Shown one piece after another: positions 50,179 to 59,557 of a stretch of DNA of 64,000 nucleotides (the stretch's first letter is position 1; the number at the start of each line of letters is the position of its first letter). The stretch is from Bellilinea sp034411135 (lineage in GTDB: Bacteria; Chloroflexota; Anaerolineae; Anaerolineales; Anaerolineaceae). Position numbers and translations under genes: made by a program. Where the stretch lies: positions 1-64,000 of the forward strand of contig DAOUMN010000086.1 of the NCBI GenBank assembly GCA_034411135.1, in the 5' to 3' direction. Below the pieces are notes generated by a model. That model ran no database searches. It was not told the origin of the DNA and saw only the letters and a program-made list of their open reading frames with translations.

Positions 50179-52002
50179 ATGAATAATAGAAAAAGAGTCA
50201 ATCCGTTGCTGCGATTTTTAGGTGTCAGCCTGGCGGTTATTCTGATTTTAGTCATTTATGCCTATGGATTTCAGGTGACAAAAGTCAACCTGGAGGAAAC
50301 CCGCTCTCCACGTCGGCAGGAGCAACTAGTACGCATTCTCCGGGCGCTGGCACGTCCAGATTTGTTCACTTATGAGCAGATCGAGGTGCGTGTTGAAAGA
50401 CCGATCATGGTTCCGTGCCCTCCGGGAGGTTTCGCGCCGGCAGAAGTTGATCACTCCGAACCCTATCTTGTGGTCGATCCGCCTTGCGCTGCGCCGGGTG
50501 AGACGGTGACGATTTCCGGCTTCAATTTCGAACCCAACACACGCGGCCCGGTTAACTTCATTCCCCCCAGCGAGGTCTCTCTGCAATTGGGCACCATGGA
50601 AGTGGATGCCAAGGGACAATTCAGCATTGAGGTGAAAATCCCAAAACGTGCGGAAGCTGAGGCACAAACAATCCGGGCGGTTACTCGCGAACGTGTTGGG
50701 GCGCCAAAATTCTCAAAATCGGCAATTGACACCTGGGAAAAAATCATCGAAACGGTATTTCTTGCACTGCTGGCAACCACCATTGGTACGCTTTTAGGGG
50801 TGCCGCTGAGTTTCTTTGCCGCAAAAAATCTGATGAAGGATGTCAAAAGCCCGTTAATTAGCATTGCACTGAATATTCTCTTAATACCAGTGGGGATCGT
50901 AGTGGGGATAATCCTCACACGCTGGATTCGAGAATCCGCTGGGATGATATCCAACTCGATGTTGTTCGATCTGGTTGGAATTTTTATTGGTCCGTTGCTT
51001 TTTTCATTGATTTTTCGCTGGGCTGTGCCTCCTGTTGAAATAATAAAACCGGGTTGGGGGTTACGGATAGCCAGGTTGTTGGGTTTATTTACCGGTGCGG
51101 TGTTGATTATCTTTAGTCTTGAGTTTCTTTCAAGTTTTCTGATCCGGATTGGAAAAATGCTTCAACCCAACCTGGGAAGCTGGGGTTTTCTAGCCAAATT
51201 TGTGACCGATGTCGGCGACATTCTAGGCATGCTACTGGTCGTGTTGGTGGCATTTGCCGCGGCAGGCATGACCAGTAGCCTGTGTGACCGCCTGGGCAAA
51301 TGGATTGCCTACCACATGGCAGCGCCGTTCGCAAAAATTTGGACGGTTGTTTTGAGCGCCAGCGCTGGCGCATTTATGTTTATCCTTATCATGGCAGGCA
51401 TCAATTGGTTTTACCAGTTTAACAACCCGGCAATCCTGTATGGTTATCCGGGTGGTTTAGGCGCATTAATTGGCGCGGTGACCGCCTTGCGGTTGGCTCC
51501 CAAAGACGATTTACCGGTTGGGATCGTCATTTACTATGTTTCACGGACGGTTTGGAATGCGCTGCGCTCAATAGAAGCCTTGGTATGGGTAATTGTCTTT
51601 GTGGTGTGGGTTGGTATTGGACCATTTGCGGGCGTTCTTGCTTTGTCGCTGCATACTATCGCGGCGCTGGCAAAATTGTATTCGGAGCAGGTGGAAAGCA
51701 TTATGCCCGGACCGCTTGAGGCGATCATGGCAACCGGAGCGAATCGGTTACAGACAATTATTTACGCGGTTGTGCCCCAGATTATTCCACCATATATATC
51801 CTTTACAATGTATCGTTGGGACATCAACGTTCGCATGTCCACCATTATCGGCTTTGCTGGTGGTGGCGGGATTGGATTTTTACTTTATCAGAATATCAAT
51901 CTGTTGAATTACCGTGCAGCCAGCATGCAAATGCTGGCAATTGCGATTGTGGTTGCAACAATGGATTACCTTAGCTCGAAGATGCGAGAAAAGGTGGTTT
52001 AA
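50179..52002 (+). CDS. phnE: Enlarged PhnE-type permease with extracytoplasmic Ig-like domain
   Basis: The 607-residue protein is over twice the usual PhnE length (about 270). Helix 1 (11-31) leads to a soluble region at about 32-185, with VVDPPCAAPGETVTISGFNF and FSIEVKIPK strands that look like an Ig/IPT fold and two Cys (80, 103). The permease domain starts near 190 with VFLALLATTIGTLLGVPLSFFAAKN, as in PhnE, then an insert of about 230 residues with several helices, and from 453 the canonical YYVSRTVWNALRSIE and the EAA loop HTIAALAKLYSEQ. It should form the channel with PhnC. Confidence 0.88.
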   Translation: MNNRKRVNPLLRFLGVSLAVILILVIYAYGFQVTKVNLEETRSPRRQEQLVRILRALARPDLFTYEQIEVRVERPIMVPCPPGGFAPAEVDHSEPYLVVDPPCAAPGETVTISGFNFEPNTRGPVNFIPPSEVSLQLGTMEVDAKGQFSIEVKIPKRAEAEAQTIRAVTRERVGAPKFSKSAIDTWEKIIETVFLALLATTIGTLLGVPLSFFAAKNLMKDVKSPLISIALNILLIPVGIVVGIILTRWIRESAGMISNSMLFDLVGIFIGPLLFSLIFRWAVPPVEIIKPGWGLRIARLLGLFTGAVLIIFSLEFLSSFLIRIGKMLQPNLGSWGFLAKFVTDVGDILGMLLVVLVAFAAAGMTSSLCDRLGKWIAYHMAAPFAKIWTVVLSASAGAFMFILIMAGINWFYQFNNPAILYGYPGGLGALIGAVTALRLAPKDDLPVGIVIYYVSRTVWNALRSIEALVWVIVFVVWVGIGPFAGVLALSLHTIAALAKLYSEQVESIMPGPLEAIMATGANRLQTIIYAVVPQIIPPYISFTMYRWDINVRMSTIIGFAGGGGIGFLLYQNINLLNYRAASMQMLAIAIVVATMDYLSSKMREKVV

Positions 52003-52021
52003 GCGCTTGTGTCGAGGAACA

Positions 52022-52060
52022 CGCGCATCCAGTTGAACTTCTGGGTGCGTGCGATTTTTT
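52022..52060 (+). terminator. Intrinsic terminator of the phn operon
   Basis: CGCGCATCCAG (52022-52032) pairs with CTGGGTGCGTG (52041-52051), two of the eleven pairs being G-U, followed by CGATTTTTT. Confidence 0.7.
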
Positions 52061-52104
52061 CCGTTCCCGATGGTTTTTAGATGTCTGGGATTATAATTTT
52101 GACC

Positions 52105-53289
52105 ATGACAGGCGCTTCCGAATCGGTGGTTCGCACGAGCAGTGATGCAGATCTTGCCTTCGCGGTTGTAGTTCTGGCATCATATTTCGCTACTTTCAGT
52201 TCATTGCAAACTGCTTCACCGGTTGAAATTATCCTGATGATTATTCTTGGAACGGCATACTTGGCAATCGGAATTTATGGTTATGCGTTCTGTGCCCGGT
52301 CAAACCGATTAGTCTTGCAACTGGCTTATTTTGTGGCACAAATTCCCCTGGGTGCGTGGATTGTCTATCTCGGCAAGGGGGCTGGTTTCAATGCGATGGT
52401 ACTCCTGCCACTTGCCGGTCATGCCGTGGTTTTGCTGCCCAGGCGCATTAGTTACTTTGCCCAGTTTGGGATTTTGTCAGGTTATGTGGGTGCTGTTTTT
52501 GCGTTTGCCGGCAACCTTCGAGTGGTATGGGACGGTTTGCCAACTTTTTTTGCCGGACTGGTTTTCATTGTGGTGTTTACTCAAATGGCTTTGAATGAGG
52601 AGGCGTCCCGGCGGGAGGTGGAGCGCCTGGTGGGCGAGCTGACCCATGCCAATCAACAGCTGCGCGAATATTCTGCCCAGGTTGAAGATTTGGCGATTAT
52701 CAAAGAGCGCAACCGATTGGCACGTGAAATCCACGATGGGCTGGGACATTACCTGACCAGTATCCATATGCAAATTCAGGCTGCAAATGCATTGCTCCAA
52801 ACCGATCGTGACAAATCGCAAGAACACCTGATGAAGGCTCAGACAATGACCCAGGAAGCTCTGGCGGACGTGCGTCGATCGGTGGGGTCGTTGCGTATCC
52901 AATCTCATGAGAATGTTCCCCTCACGGATTTGATTCCACGTTTGTTTGAAAATGCGCGCGCGTTTGGAATTGAACCTGTGCTGGAAATTGAGGGGGTGCC
53001 CCGTGAAGTTAGCTCAACCGTGCATTGGACATTGTATCGCGCTACGCAGGAAGCCATTTCGAATGCGTGTAAACATTCCGGCGCGAAAGCCATTCGGATT
53101 GTGTTGGATTACAATTTGCCTGACCAGGTAATCCTGCGTGTGCGGGATGATGGAGTTGGAGCATTTGACCTTAAAGAAGGATTTGGTTTAATAGGATTGA
53201 AGGAGAGAGTTAACATTGTGGGTGGTGAGATCGAATTCGATGTTGACACAATGAATGGATTTGGCTTTGAAATTAAGGTGCCAGCTTGA
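52105..53289 (+). CDS. DesK-like membrane sensor histidine kinase
   Basis: The 394-residue protein has six membrane helices over residues 15-165, then a HisKA_3 domain with H210 in REIHDGLGH and a HATPase_c domain (QEAISNACKH, RDDGVGA, GFGLIGLKERV). It likely senses a membrane or cell-surface signal and phosphorylates the regulator encoded next. The ATG at 52105 is chosen: TATAAT (52092-52097) is just 7 bases upstream, so the message may be leaderless. An ATG at 52081 would add 8 residues. No ribosome site precedes either. Stop and next start overlap as TTGA. Confidence 0.88.
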   Translation: MTGASESVVRTSSDADLAFAVVVLASYFATFSSLQTASPVEIILMIILGTAYLAIGIYGYAFCARSNRLVLQLAYFVAQIPLGAWIVYLGKGAGFNAMVLLPLAGHAVVLLPRRISYFAQFGILSGYVGAVFAFAGNLRVVWDGLPTFFAGLVFIVVFTQMALNEEASRREVERLVGELTHANQQLREYSAQVEDLAIIKERNRLAREIHDGLGHYLTSIHMQIQAANALLQTDRDKSQEHLMKAQTMTQEALADVRRSVGSLRIQSHENVPLTDLIPRLFENARAFGIEPVLEIEGVPREVSSTVHWTLYRATQEAISNACKHSGAKAIRIVLDYNLPDQVILRVRDDGVGAFDLKEGFGLIGLKERVNIVGGEIEFDVDTMNGFGFEIKVPA

Positions 53290-53942
53290 ACCAGAAAATT
53301 CGAATTTTGCTTGTTGATGATCAGGTGTTATTCCGCGAAGGATTGCGTACGCTGCTGGAATTGCAGCCTGATTTTGAGGTGGTGGGCGAAGCAGCTCAAG
53401 GAGAAGAAGCGCTGCGCATGGCAGTCAATCTCAATCCGAGCGTGGTGTTAATGGACTTGCGCATGCCTGTTATGGATGGTGTCACAGCAACCCGACGATT
53501 GAAGGACAGCCTGCCGCAGTGTAAAGTAATTGTCCTAACCACCTTTGATGATGATGAGGATGCGTTTGAGGGCTTGCGCGCTGGTGCAGTTGGCTACTTG
53601 CTGAAGGATGTGTCTTCTGAAAAACTGTACGAGGCGATCCGTTCCGCTGCACGGGGTGAATACTTCCTGCTGCCTTCCATTACAGCCAAAGTAATGGCAG
53701 AATTTTCCAGAATGGCGCGACCATCCAGGTTGAGTGAGAGCGATCTGGCGGTCAAGCTGTCTTTGCGAGAGTTGGAAGTACTGCGGCTGGTCGCAACTGG
53801 TGCATCCAACAAAGAGATTGCCGATACTCTTGTGATTGCAGAAGGTACGGTGAAGAATCACCTTACCAGTATTCTGTCCAAGCTGGAAGCACGCGATCGG
53901 ATGCAGGCAGTACTCAAGGCGCGCGAGATTGGATTGATCTAG
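53286..53942 (+). CDS. NarL/LuxR-type response regulator
   Basis: The 218-residue protein has a receiver domain with D11, D12, the phosphoacceptor D57 and K107, and a LuxR-type helix-turn-helix (about 155-210; LRELEVLRLVATGASNKEIADTL and GTVKNHL). It is the partner of the preceding DesK-like kinase. The start is a TTG overlapping the kinase stop codon by 4 nt, giving tight translational coupling; the codon after it begins NQKIRI, the normal start of this domain. Confidence 0.92.
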   Translation: MNQKIRILLVDDQVLFREGLRTLLELQPDFEVVGEAAQGEEALRMAVNLNPSVVLMDLRMPVMDGVTATRRLKDSLPQCKVIVLTTFDDDEDAFEGLRAGAVGYLLKDVSSEKLYEAIRSAARGEYFLLPSITAKVMAEFSRMARPSRLSESDLAVKLSLRELEVLRLVATGASNKEIADTLVIAEGTVKNHLTSILSKLEARDRMQAVLKAREIGLI

Positions 53943-54033
53943 CCGGATGATGTGACTTGAAGTATGACTCGATTCCTAAAGGGAGAGCACCTTTTTTTGG
54001 TAGGATTGTGAGGAATTGAACCTGGAGCCAGAA

Positions 54034-54882
54034 ATGAGCGAGTTTCCAGTCAATGACAACAACACACAACGAGGATTCCCGTACCTGATAGGGATTGGTT
54101 TGATCTCTATTGGCTTGGCGATTTTCCTGGAACAATTCTTGAAAACAGGCTGGCTGGTGCTCATCATCGCACCAGTGAGTGGGGTTATTTTGATTATCGA
54201 AGCAAACCGAATGAAAAAGCCAGGCTTGTTGATCGCTGGAGGATTGGCTAGTGGAATAGGGATTGGGGCGTTCCTGTTCTTTAGTTCTGCCATACAGGCG
54301 AGTATTCCACAGCGAATTGGCTGGTTGATTGTGGCGTTTGCCCTTGGTTGGATTTCAATCACAGTTTTTTCCTACTTTTTACTGCCACCTCCACGCTGGT
54401 GGACAATTATTCCAGGGGGCATTCTTTTTTCATTAGGACTATGCTTTCTCTTTAGTGCATTAAGGGTGGTGGATTTTGTCTTATACCTTGCCCTGGGGAT
54501 TGGATTGGTTTTACTTGGCTGGGGTATTTTCTGGCGACTGTTTGGATTGATCATTCCGGGCAGCCTGTTGCTGACCATTGGACCGGGGATTTATTTCGCA
54601 TGGGGAACAGATCTGGCAGTCAATGCGCTCTCGAAAACCGGGATGATGATTGCCATTTTCGCGTTGGGCTGGGGTTTTATCATCCTCTTCTCGCGAGTGG
54701 TAACGACGAAATTTATTTGGTGGCCGCTGATCCCCGGCGGTGTGCTGGCGGTTGTTGGATGGGGTCTGTATATTGGTGGAGATCCTGGCAACGCAGCCGC
54801 GTTTATTGCCAACACGGGTTCGATTGGATTGATTATCTTTGGTCTTTATCTGCTTCTGTTGCGCAAAAGCATCCATCGCTAG
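54034..54882 (+). CDS. Polytopic membrane protein of unknown function
   Basis: The 282-residue protein has eight or more helices, mostly pairs separated by short turns with G-rich motifs (IGIGLISIGLAIFLEQ, ALGWGFIILFSR, PLIPGGVLAVVGWGLY). The repeated WWxLIPGG-type unit (at about 120-130 and 230-240) suggests an internal duplication resembling DUF5668-type proteins. GGAG stands 7 bases before the ATG. It is 91 bases downstream of the response-regulator gene and could be its target, but this is only a guess from position. Confidence 0.75.
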   Translation: MSEFPVNDNNTQRGFPYLIGIGLISIGLAIFLEQFLKTGWLVLIIAPVSGVILIIEANRMKKPGLLIAGGLASGIGIGAFLFFSSAIQASIPQRIGWLIVAFALGWISITVFSYFLLPPPRWWTIIPGGILFSLGLCFLFSALRVVDFVLYLALGIGLVLLGWGIFWRLFGLIIPGSLLLTIGPGIYFAWGTDLAVNALSKTGMMIAIFALGWGFIILFSRVVTTKFIWWPLIPGGVLAVVGWGLYIGGDPGNAAAFIANTGSIGLIIFGLYLLLLRKSIHR

Positions 54883-54951
54883 AATCACAAAAATTTTCCA
54901 GGTTGCAGTCATTTGCTGCTGGTTTCGGGTCTGTTCAATTTGCGCGCACTT

Positions 54952-54960
54952 TGATATGAT
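54952..54960 (+). promoter_or_regulatory. Extended -10 promoter of typA
   Basis: TG (54952-54953), one base, TATGAT (54955-54960). Expected start near 54967, about 33 bases before the ATG. Confidence 0.45.
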
Positions 54961-54999
54961 TGCGTGTCTGTTTAAAGTTAAGTGGCAAGGAAAAACTGG

Positions 55000-56859
55000 A
55001 TGAATTCGCAACGAATGGATATTCGCAACATTGCCATTATCGCACATGTCGATCATGGAAAAACAACTCTGGTGGATGGCTTGTTACGACAGGCGCGCGT
55101 TTTTCGGGAAAACCAGCTGGTACAAGAACGGGTGATGGATTCCAATGACCTGGAGCGTGAGCGCGGGATCACGATTCTGGCAAAAAATACAGCCGTAACG
55201 ATTCCCGATCCGGCTACAGGGGAGATGGTAAAAATCAACATTGTTGACACCCCGGGCCACGCTGATTTTGGCGGTGAGGTGGAACGGGTGATGAATATGG
55301 TGGATGGGGTGCTGCTTCTGGTGGATGCGGCTGAAGGGCCTATGCCGCAAACGCGCTTTGTTTTGAAAAAAGCGCTGGAAATGGGACATCAGGCGATTGT
55401 GGTGATCAATAAGATGGACCGCAAAGATGCCGAACCGGATCGAGTTCTGAATGATACCTTCGATCTATTTGTGGAATTGGGCGCTAATGACCGCCAGGCG
55501 GAGTTTCAGGTAATCTATGCCAATGCCATTACCCAGCAGGCAGGACTTACTCCGCATCTGTCACCCGATTTACAACCGTTGTTTGAAGCTATCCTGCGCT
55601 CCATTCCTGCCCCCACTGTTGCGCTGGACGAGCCGTTTCGCATGTTGGTGACCAACCTGGGCTACGACGAATACCGTGGTGTAACTGCGATTGGCAGAGT
55701 TTTTTCAGGGAGGGTTTGCGTGGGGCAACCGCTGGCGCGAATTACCACGCAGGGTGAGGTACTCAACGAAAAAGCGCGCTACCTTTTTGTTTTCCAAGGG
55801 TTGCAAAAAGTTGAGGTTGAAGAGGTGGCTGCCGGCGATATAGCCGTTATTGCTGGTTTGGAAGGGGTAGAAATTGGTGAAACGTTGGCGGATATCGAAA
55901 ACCCGATTGCCTTGCCGCCAATCCGTGTTGAGGAACCTACCGTGCGAATGACATTCGGGGTCAATACGAGCCCATTTTCGGGACGTGAAGGTAAGTGGGG
56001 TACGTCGCGGAAGTTGCGTGAGCGATTATTTGACGAATTGCGAAACAATGTTGCCTTGCGGGTCGAGGAAACCGAGAGCGCAGACACTTTTTTAGTTTCC
56101 GGGCGGGGTGAATTGCACTTGGCGATTTTGATTGAAACGATGCGCCGTGAAGGATACGAGTTCCAGGTTTCGCGTCCCGAAGCGATTCTAAAGGTTGGAG
56201 AAGATGGGCAAACACTTGAGCCTTATGAGGAAGTACATATCGAAACCAGCGCAGATACGGTGGGCACAGTGGTCGAGATGCTCGGTGCGCGTAAAGGACA
56301 GATGGTTGAAATCATCAACAACCCGGATAATACGGTCAGCCTGACTTATATTGTTCCGACACGCGGCTTACTCGGCTTTCGCTACCAGTTCATGACAGCC
56401 ACGCGTGGAATGGGAGTGATGCACAGCCTGTTCCATGGATATGCTCCCCACGCGGGAACAATTCCGACCCGAAACAGCAGTTCCATTGTTGCCTGGGAGA
56501 ACGGGACGACTACCAATTATGGATTGAAAAATGCGGAAGAACGTGGAGTACTTTTCTGCGGAGCGGGTGTCGAGGTTTATGAGGGTATGGTAGTTGGTGA
56601 AACCTTGCGCGTCAGTGATCTGGTTGTGAATGTGTGCAAAAAGAAACATCTGACCAACATGCGTTCATCCAATAAAGATATTGAAGTTCGATTAACCCCG
56701 CCGCGGCAAATGAGTTTGGATGAAGCGATTGAATACCTGGCAGAGGACGAGCTACTCGAGGTAACGCCCAAGAGTTATCGCATCCGAAAACGGATACTGG
56801 ATACAGAAGAACGAGGGAAGCAAACCAAACGGGCAAAAGAGATGCTTGAAGGTGTGTAA
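55000..56859 (+). CDS. typA: Translational GTPase TypA/BipA
   Basis: The 619-residue protein has the GTPase motifs AHVDHGKTT, RERGITI, DTPGHADFGGEVERV and NKMDR, followed by EF-Tu domain II, an EF-G-like domain (SGRGELHLAILIETMRREGYEF) and the BipA-specific C-terminal part (RGLLGFRYQFMTATRGMG). It binds the ribosome and helps 50S assembly under stress or cold. The ATG at 55000 is preceded by AAGGAAAAACTGG; a GTG at 54982 would add six residues. It overlaps the gluzincin gene by 1 nt (TAATG). Confidence 0.95.
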   Translation: MNSQRMDIRNIAIIAHVDHGKTTLVDGLLRQARVFRENQLVQERVMDSNDLERERGITILAKNTAVTIPDPATGEMVKINIVDTPGHADFGGEVERVMNMVDGVLLLVDAAEGPMPQTRFVLKKALEMGHQAIVVINKMDRKDAEPDRVLNDTFDLFVELGANDRQAEFQVIYANAITQQAGLTPHLSPDLQPLFEAILRSIPAPTVALDEPFRMLVTNLGYDEYRGVTAIGRVFSGRVCVGQPLARITTQGEVLNEKARYLFVFQGLQKVEVEEVAAGDIAVIAGLEGVEIGETLADIENPIALPPIRVEEPTVRMTFGVNTSPFSGREGKWGTSRKLRERLFDELRNNVALRVEETESADTFLVSGRGELHLAILIETMRREGYEFQVSRPEAILKVGEDGQTLEPYEEVHIETSADTVGTVVEMLGARKGQMVEIINNPDNTVSLTYIVPTRGLLGFRYQFMTATRGMGVMHSLFHGYAPHAGTIPTRNSSSIVAWENGTTTNYGLKNAEERGVLFCGAGVEVYEGMVVGETLRVSDLVVNVCKKKHLTNMRSSNKDIEVRLTPPRQMSLDEAIEYLAEDELLEVTPKSYRIRKRILDTEERGKQTKRAKEMLEGV

Positions 56860-58382
56860 TGAGCGCAGTTCAACAAAAAATGATCGGATGCGTCGCAGGA
56901 TTTTTCATATTGATCCTGTCTGCATGTTCGACAGTCTCGCACACAATCTTGCCGACTGCCCCACCAACTGCCGTTACAGCTGTGGTTGAAAATACAACTG
57001 CTGCACCGATTCCACCTCCGACTACAACCCCAACGGAAATACTCACCGAAACACCGCCGCCCAAATCGGGCCTTACCCAATATCACCTGGTAGCCGAATT
57101 GGATGATGGGCAAAAATCTGTTGATGTTGTCCAAAGAATTCTATATACCAACACAACTGGGGTCGAATTAGCCGAAATCTTTTTTGCTGTTGACCCCAAT
57201 CGGTACAGCAATGGATTCGCTCTTGAATCATTGACCCGCGTGGGATCAGAGCAGTCTTTGCCGACCAGTCTGGAAAAAAACTGGCTACGTGCGCAACTGA
57301 CAGAACCATTGCCGAATGGTGGGCAAATCGAGATTCTAGCGCAATACCGGCTTCAATTGCCACGCATTCCGCCTCCATCCGATAATGCCAAACCCCAAAT
57401 TTACGGATTCACAAGCCGGCAAACCAATTTGGTGGACTGGTATTTGTGGATCCCACCTTATGACTCTCGCAGTGGATGGTTGACGCATTCACCATCCTAT
57501 TTTGGCGAGTATTACGTGTATCCGGTTGCGGATTTTCAAGTTGAAGTGCGGGTCAAGAACGCAAACCGCCGTCCTGTTATCGCAGCCAGTGTGCTGCCCA
57601 CAATTGAGACAGATTATGAATGGAGCTTTGAACTAGCTGCTGGGCGAAATTTTGTACTGTCGCTCAGTCCGGATTACGTTGTTCAAGAAGCGGTGACGAA
57701 CGATTTTATCATCCGTTCTTTTTCGTTCCCTCTTTATGATCGTCAGGGAAGTGCTGTTCTTGAACACACCAGCAAAGCCTATCAACTCTATTCAAATTTG
57801 TTTGGCGCACTTCCGAGGAAATCGCTGAGTGTTGTTCAGGCAGATTTTCTGGACGGAATGGAGTTTGATGGGTTGTATTTTCTTAGTAAAGGGTTTTATG
57901 ATTTATACGATGGTACCCCTCAGGGTTACCTGGTTATAATCACTGTACATGAGACTGCCCATCAATGGTGGTATGGATTGGTCGCCAATGATCAGGCTTT
58001 ACATCCATGGCTGGATGAAGCCCTTGGCACGTACAGCGAAAAATTGTATTACGAGGCATATTACCCCGATCTGGTGGATTGGTGGTGGTACTACCGGGTA
58101 AATTTTTACCAACCCGAGGGTGTTATTGACCTTCCGGTATATGATTATCCCGGATTTATTCCGTACCGCAATGCGGTTTACTTGCGCGGTGCTTTATTTC
58201 TTGAAGAACTGCGCCGTTTCTTGGGTGATGAGATGTTCTTTAGTGGTCTTAAAGGATATATTGAGCAAACAGGCGTTGGAATCGGCAGCCCGGATGTGTT
58301 TTTCCAAGCATTGACCGCAAACAACATGGAAAGCATTGCACCATTAATAGAAAAATACTTTTCAACTAAACCATTGCAATAA
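56859..58382 (+). CDS. Gluzincin (M1-like) metallopeptidase lipoprotein
   Basis: The 507-residue protein begins with a signal ending LSAC (Cys23) and a Pro/Thr linker (about 30-70). A beta-rich N-terminal domain leads to a catalytic domain with HETAH (364-368; metal His pair and the general-base Glu) and E387 in WLDEALGTYSE as third ligand, 19 residues after the second His, as in M1 aminopeptidases. FDGME-type FLDGMEFDGL replaces GAMEN upstream. It lacks the usual M1 C-terminal helical domain. It should be anchored outside the cell and cut peptides. Its ATG overlaps the typA stop by 1 nt. Confidence 0.85.
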   Translation: MSAVQQKMIGCVAGFFILILSACSTVSHTILPTAPPTAVTAVVENTTAAPIPPPTTTPTEILTETPPPKSGLTQYHLVAELDDGQKSVDVVQRILYTNTTGVELAEIFFAVDPNRYSNGFALESLTRVGSEQSLPTSLEKNWLRAQLTEPLPNGGQIEILAQYRLQLPRIPPPSDNAKPQIYGFTSRQTNLVDWYLWIPPYDSRSGWLTHSPSYFGEYYVYPVADFQVEVRVKNANRRPVIAASVLPTIETDYEWSFELAAGRNFVLSLSPDYVVQEAVTNDFIIRSFSFPLYDRQGSAVLEHTSKAYQLYSNLFGALPRKSLSVVQADFLDGMEFDGLYFLSKGFYDLYDGTPQGYLVIITVHETAHQWWYGLVANDQALHPWLDEALGTYSEKLYYEAYYPDLVDWWWYYRVNFYQPEGVIDLPVYDYPGFIPYRNAVYLRGALFLEELRRFLGDEMFFSGLKGYIEQTGVGIGSPDVFFQALTANNMESIAPLIEKYFSTKPLQ

Positions 58383-59268
58383 ACGGCAATTTGTTAAGTC
58401 GGCACACTGAGCAAAGAGCGAGTAACATGCCGGCAACCGCTTCGATGCCGGAGGAGTTCCCCCAGTTTACAACGCCATCAAGGACAGCTGCATTCAAGGG
58501 AATCAAGCCGGTCAACGCTTCAAATGCGTGTAGCAATCGCTCGTCCAGCTCACCTTGGGATGCAGCGGCGATCAGGTTGGCGCTGATTAGTGTGGAACGT
58601 TTTGACACTTGCTCAACCATGGCTTGATGAATGGCAGCCATCTCCAAATTGTGAAAATGAGATAGTCGATCGAGCGCGTAACACCAGCCCAGCAACAAGT
58701 CGTCGCCGGCAGGGGTCAAGCCGCGTCCTCTGCCAGCAAAAAATTTTCCTGCCGTGCTAAGCGAATCCAGGTCGGTCGAATCGGGAGAGATCAAATATCT
58801 CAATGCAGTACGTAAATCTGAGGGTATATTGACGTTTTCAATGCCAAACAAGGTCAGTACTGTACTGAAGTATTCGACGGACTGATCCAGACGTTTCTGA
58901 AGGTGGGTGATGAATTGTTTGATCGTCAACGATGAAGGGAGCTGCTCGAGAGGGGTTTCGTTTTCCCGGGCTGACCAGAGAGCAGCCGGATTAATTTCCA
59001 GTTGATAGTTGGCAGCCCGAAAAAAAAGTGCATTATTAGAGATTTCAACGAGATCTGAGTGTTGGACGGTTTCTAAAAATACACCCGAGCCTGGTACATT
59101 GATACTCAAAGGGTTTCGAAACGTGTCTCTAGATATAAATACAATCGACGCATCAGCCATTCTTAGGAATACGCCTTTGGATGTGAGCCCATATACAACG
59201 GCAGAGGTGTTGAATTGTATAGATTTGAGTGCTGCGATTCCGATCGACTGCGCAATAAAGGACATCAT
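58366..59268 (-). CDS. DUF2877 domain-containing protein
   Basis: The 300-residue protein carries the DUF2877 hallmark GRGRGLTPAGDDLLLG (about residues 180-195) and a C-terminal SGIEAVAGMLLAL stretch. DUF2877 includes AllH, which with AllG and AllF takes part in oxamate carbamoyl transfer in allantoin use in some bacteria. Neither AllF nor AllG is present here, so that role is not supported. The N-terminal half is beta rich. It converges with the gluzincin gene, overlapping by 17 nt, and stands alone on its strand. Confidence 0.75.
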   Translation of the reverse strand: MMSFIAQSIGIAALKSIQFNTSAVVYGLTSKGVFLRMADASIVFISRDTFRNPLSINVPGSGVFLETVQHSDLVEISNNALFFRAANYQLEINPAALWSARENETPLEQLPSSLTIKQFITHLQKRLDQSVEYFSTVLTLFGIENVNIPSDLRTALRYLISPDSTDLDSLSTAGKFFAGRGRGLTPAGDDLLLGWCYALDRLSHFHNLEMAAIHQAMVEQVSKRSTLISANLIAAASQGELDERLLHAFEALTGLIPLNAAVLDGVVNWGNSSGIEAVAGMLLALCSVCRLNKLPFIAMV

Positions 59269-59312
59269 GCAGAGATCGCCTTCTTGTCAGACAATTTTAT
59301 GAGGAATGTCAG

Positions 59313-59341
59313 TTGACATGTCCATTATTTTATATGATAAT
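59313..59341 (+). promoter_or_regulatory. Predicted sigma70 promoter of the cyclase operon
   Basis: TTGACA (59313-59318) is a perfect -35 and GATAAT (59336-59341) a near-perfect -10, with a 17-base spacer. The start would be near 59348, giving a leader of about 290 bases before the cyclase gene; the region 59269-59637 has no other gene besides the short frame below. Confidence 0.65.
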
Positions 59342-59408
59342 TTTGGTGTTCATCCCACTTTTTCATTAGCGTAATCCACAATCATTTATCTGGTATTTTG
59401 AGGATTAT

Positions 59409-59510
59409 ATGCCGGTTCAGACACTTTCCCATCTGGGTTGGATTATGTTTACGATCAGTATTCATTCTGTCCAATTGCGATGGATGGTCATGCGGACACA
59501 ACCTCAATAA
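59409..59510 (+). CDS. Possible leader peptide of 33 residues with two Trp codons
   Basis: An ATG at 59409, with GAGGA 4-5 bases upstream (59400-59404), opens a 33-codon frame ending in TAA at 59508-59510. The product is hydrophobic and has Trp at positions 11 and 25. An 11-bp hairpin follows 14 bases after the stop, in the leader of a cyclase that may be tryptophan-related. This is the layout of an attenuation-type leader, but no pairing alternative was worked out and homologues could not be searched. Confidence 0.35.
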   Translation: MPVQTLSHLGWIMFTISIHSVQLRWMVMRTQPQ

Positions 59511-59524
59511 AGTCATTATCGTGT

Positions 59525-59557
59525 CAATCTCCCAACCTGTTACGGATTGGGAGATTG
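59525..59557 (+). terminator. Hairpin in the cyclase leader, possible attenuator
   Basis: CAATCTCCCAA (59525-59535) pairs perfectly with TTGGGAGATTG (59547-59557) around an 11-base loop; the following TTATTTG is only moderately T-rich. It stands 80 bases before the cyclase ATG. Confidence 0.5.

Noticed and set aside
48189..52002. Phosphonate degradation operon
   Set aside because: Only the importer genes are present; no C-P lyase, phosphonatase or phosphite dehydrogenase gene is in view.
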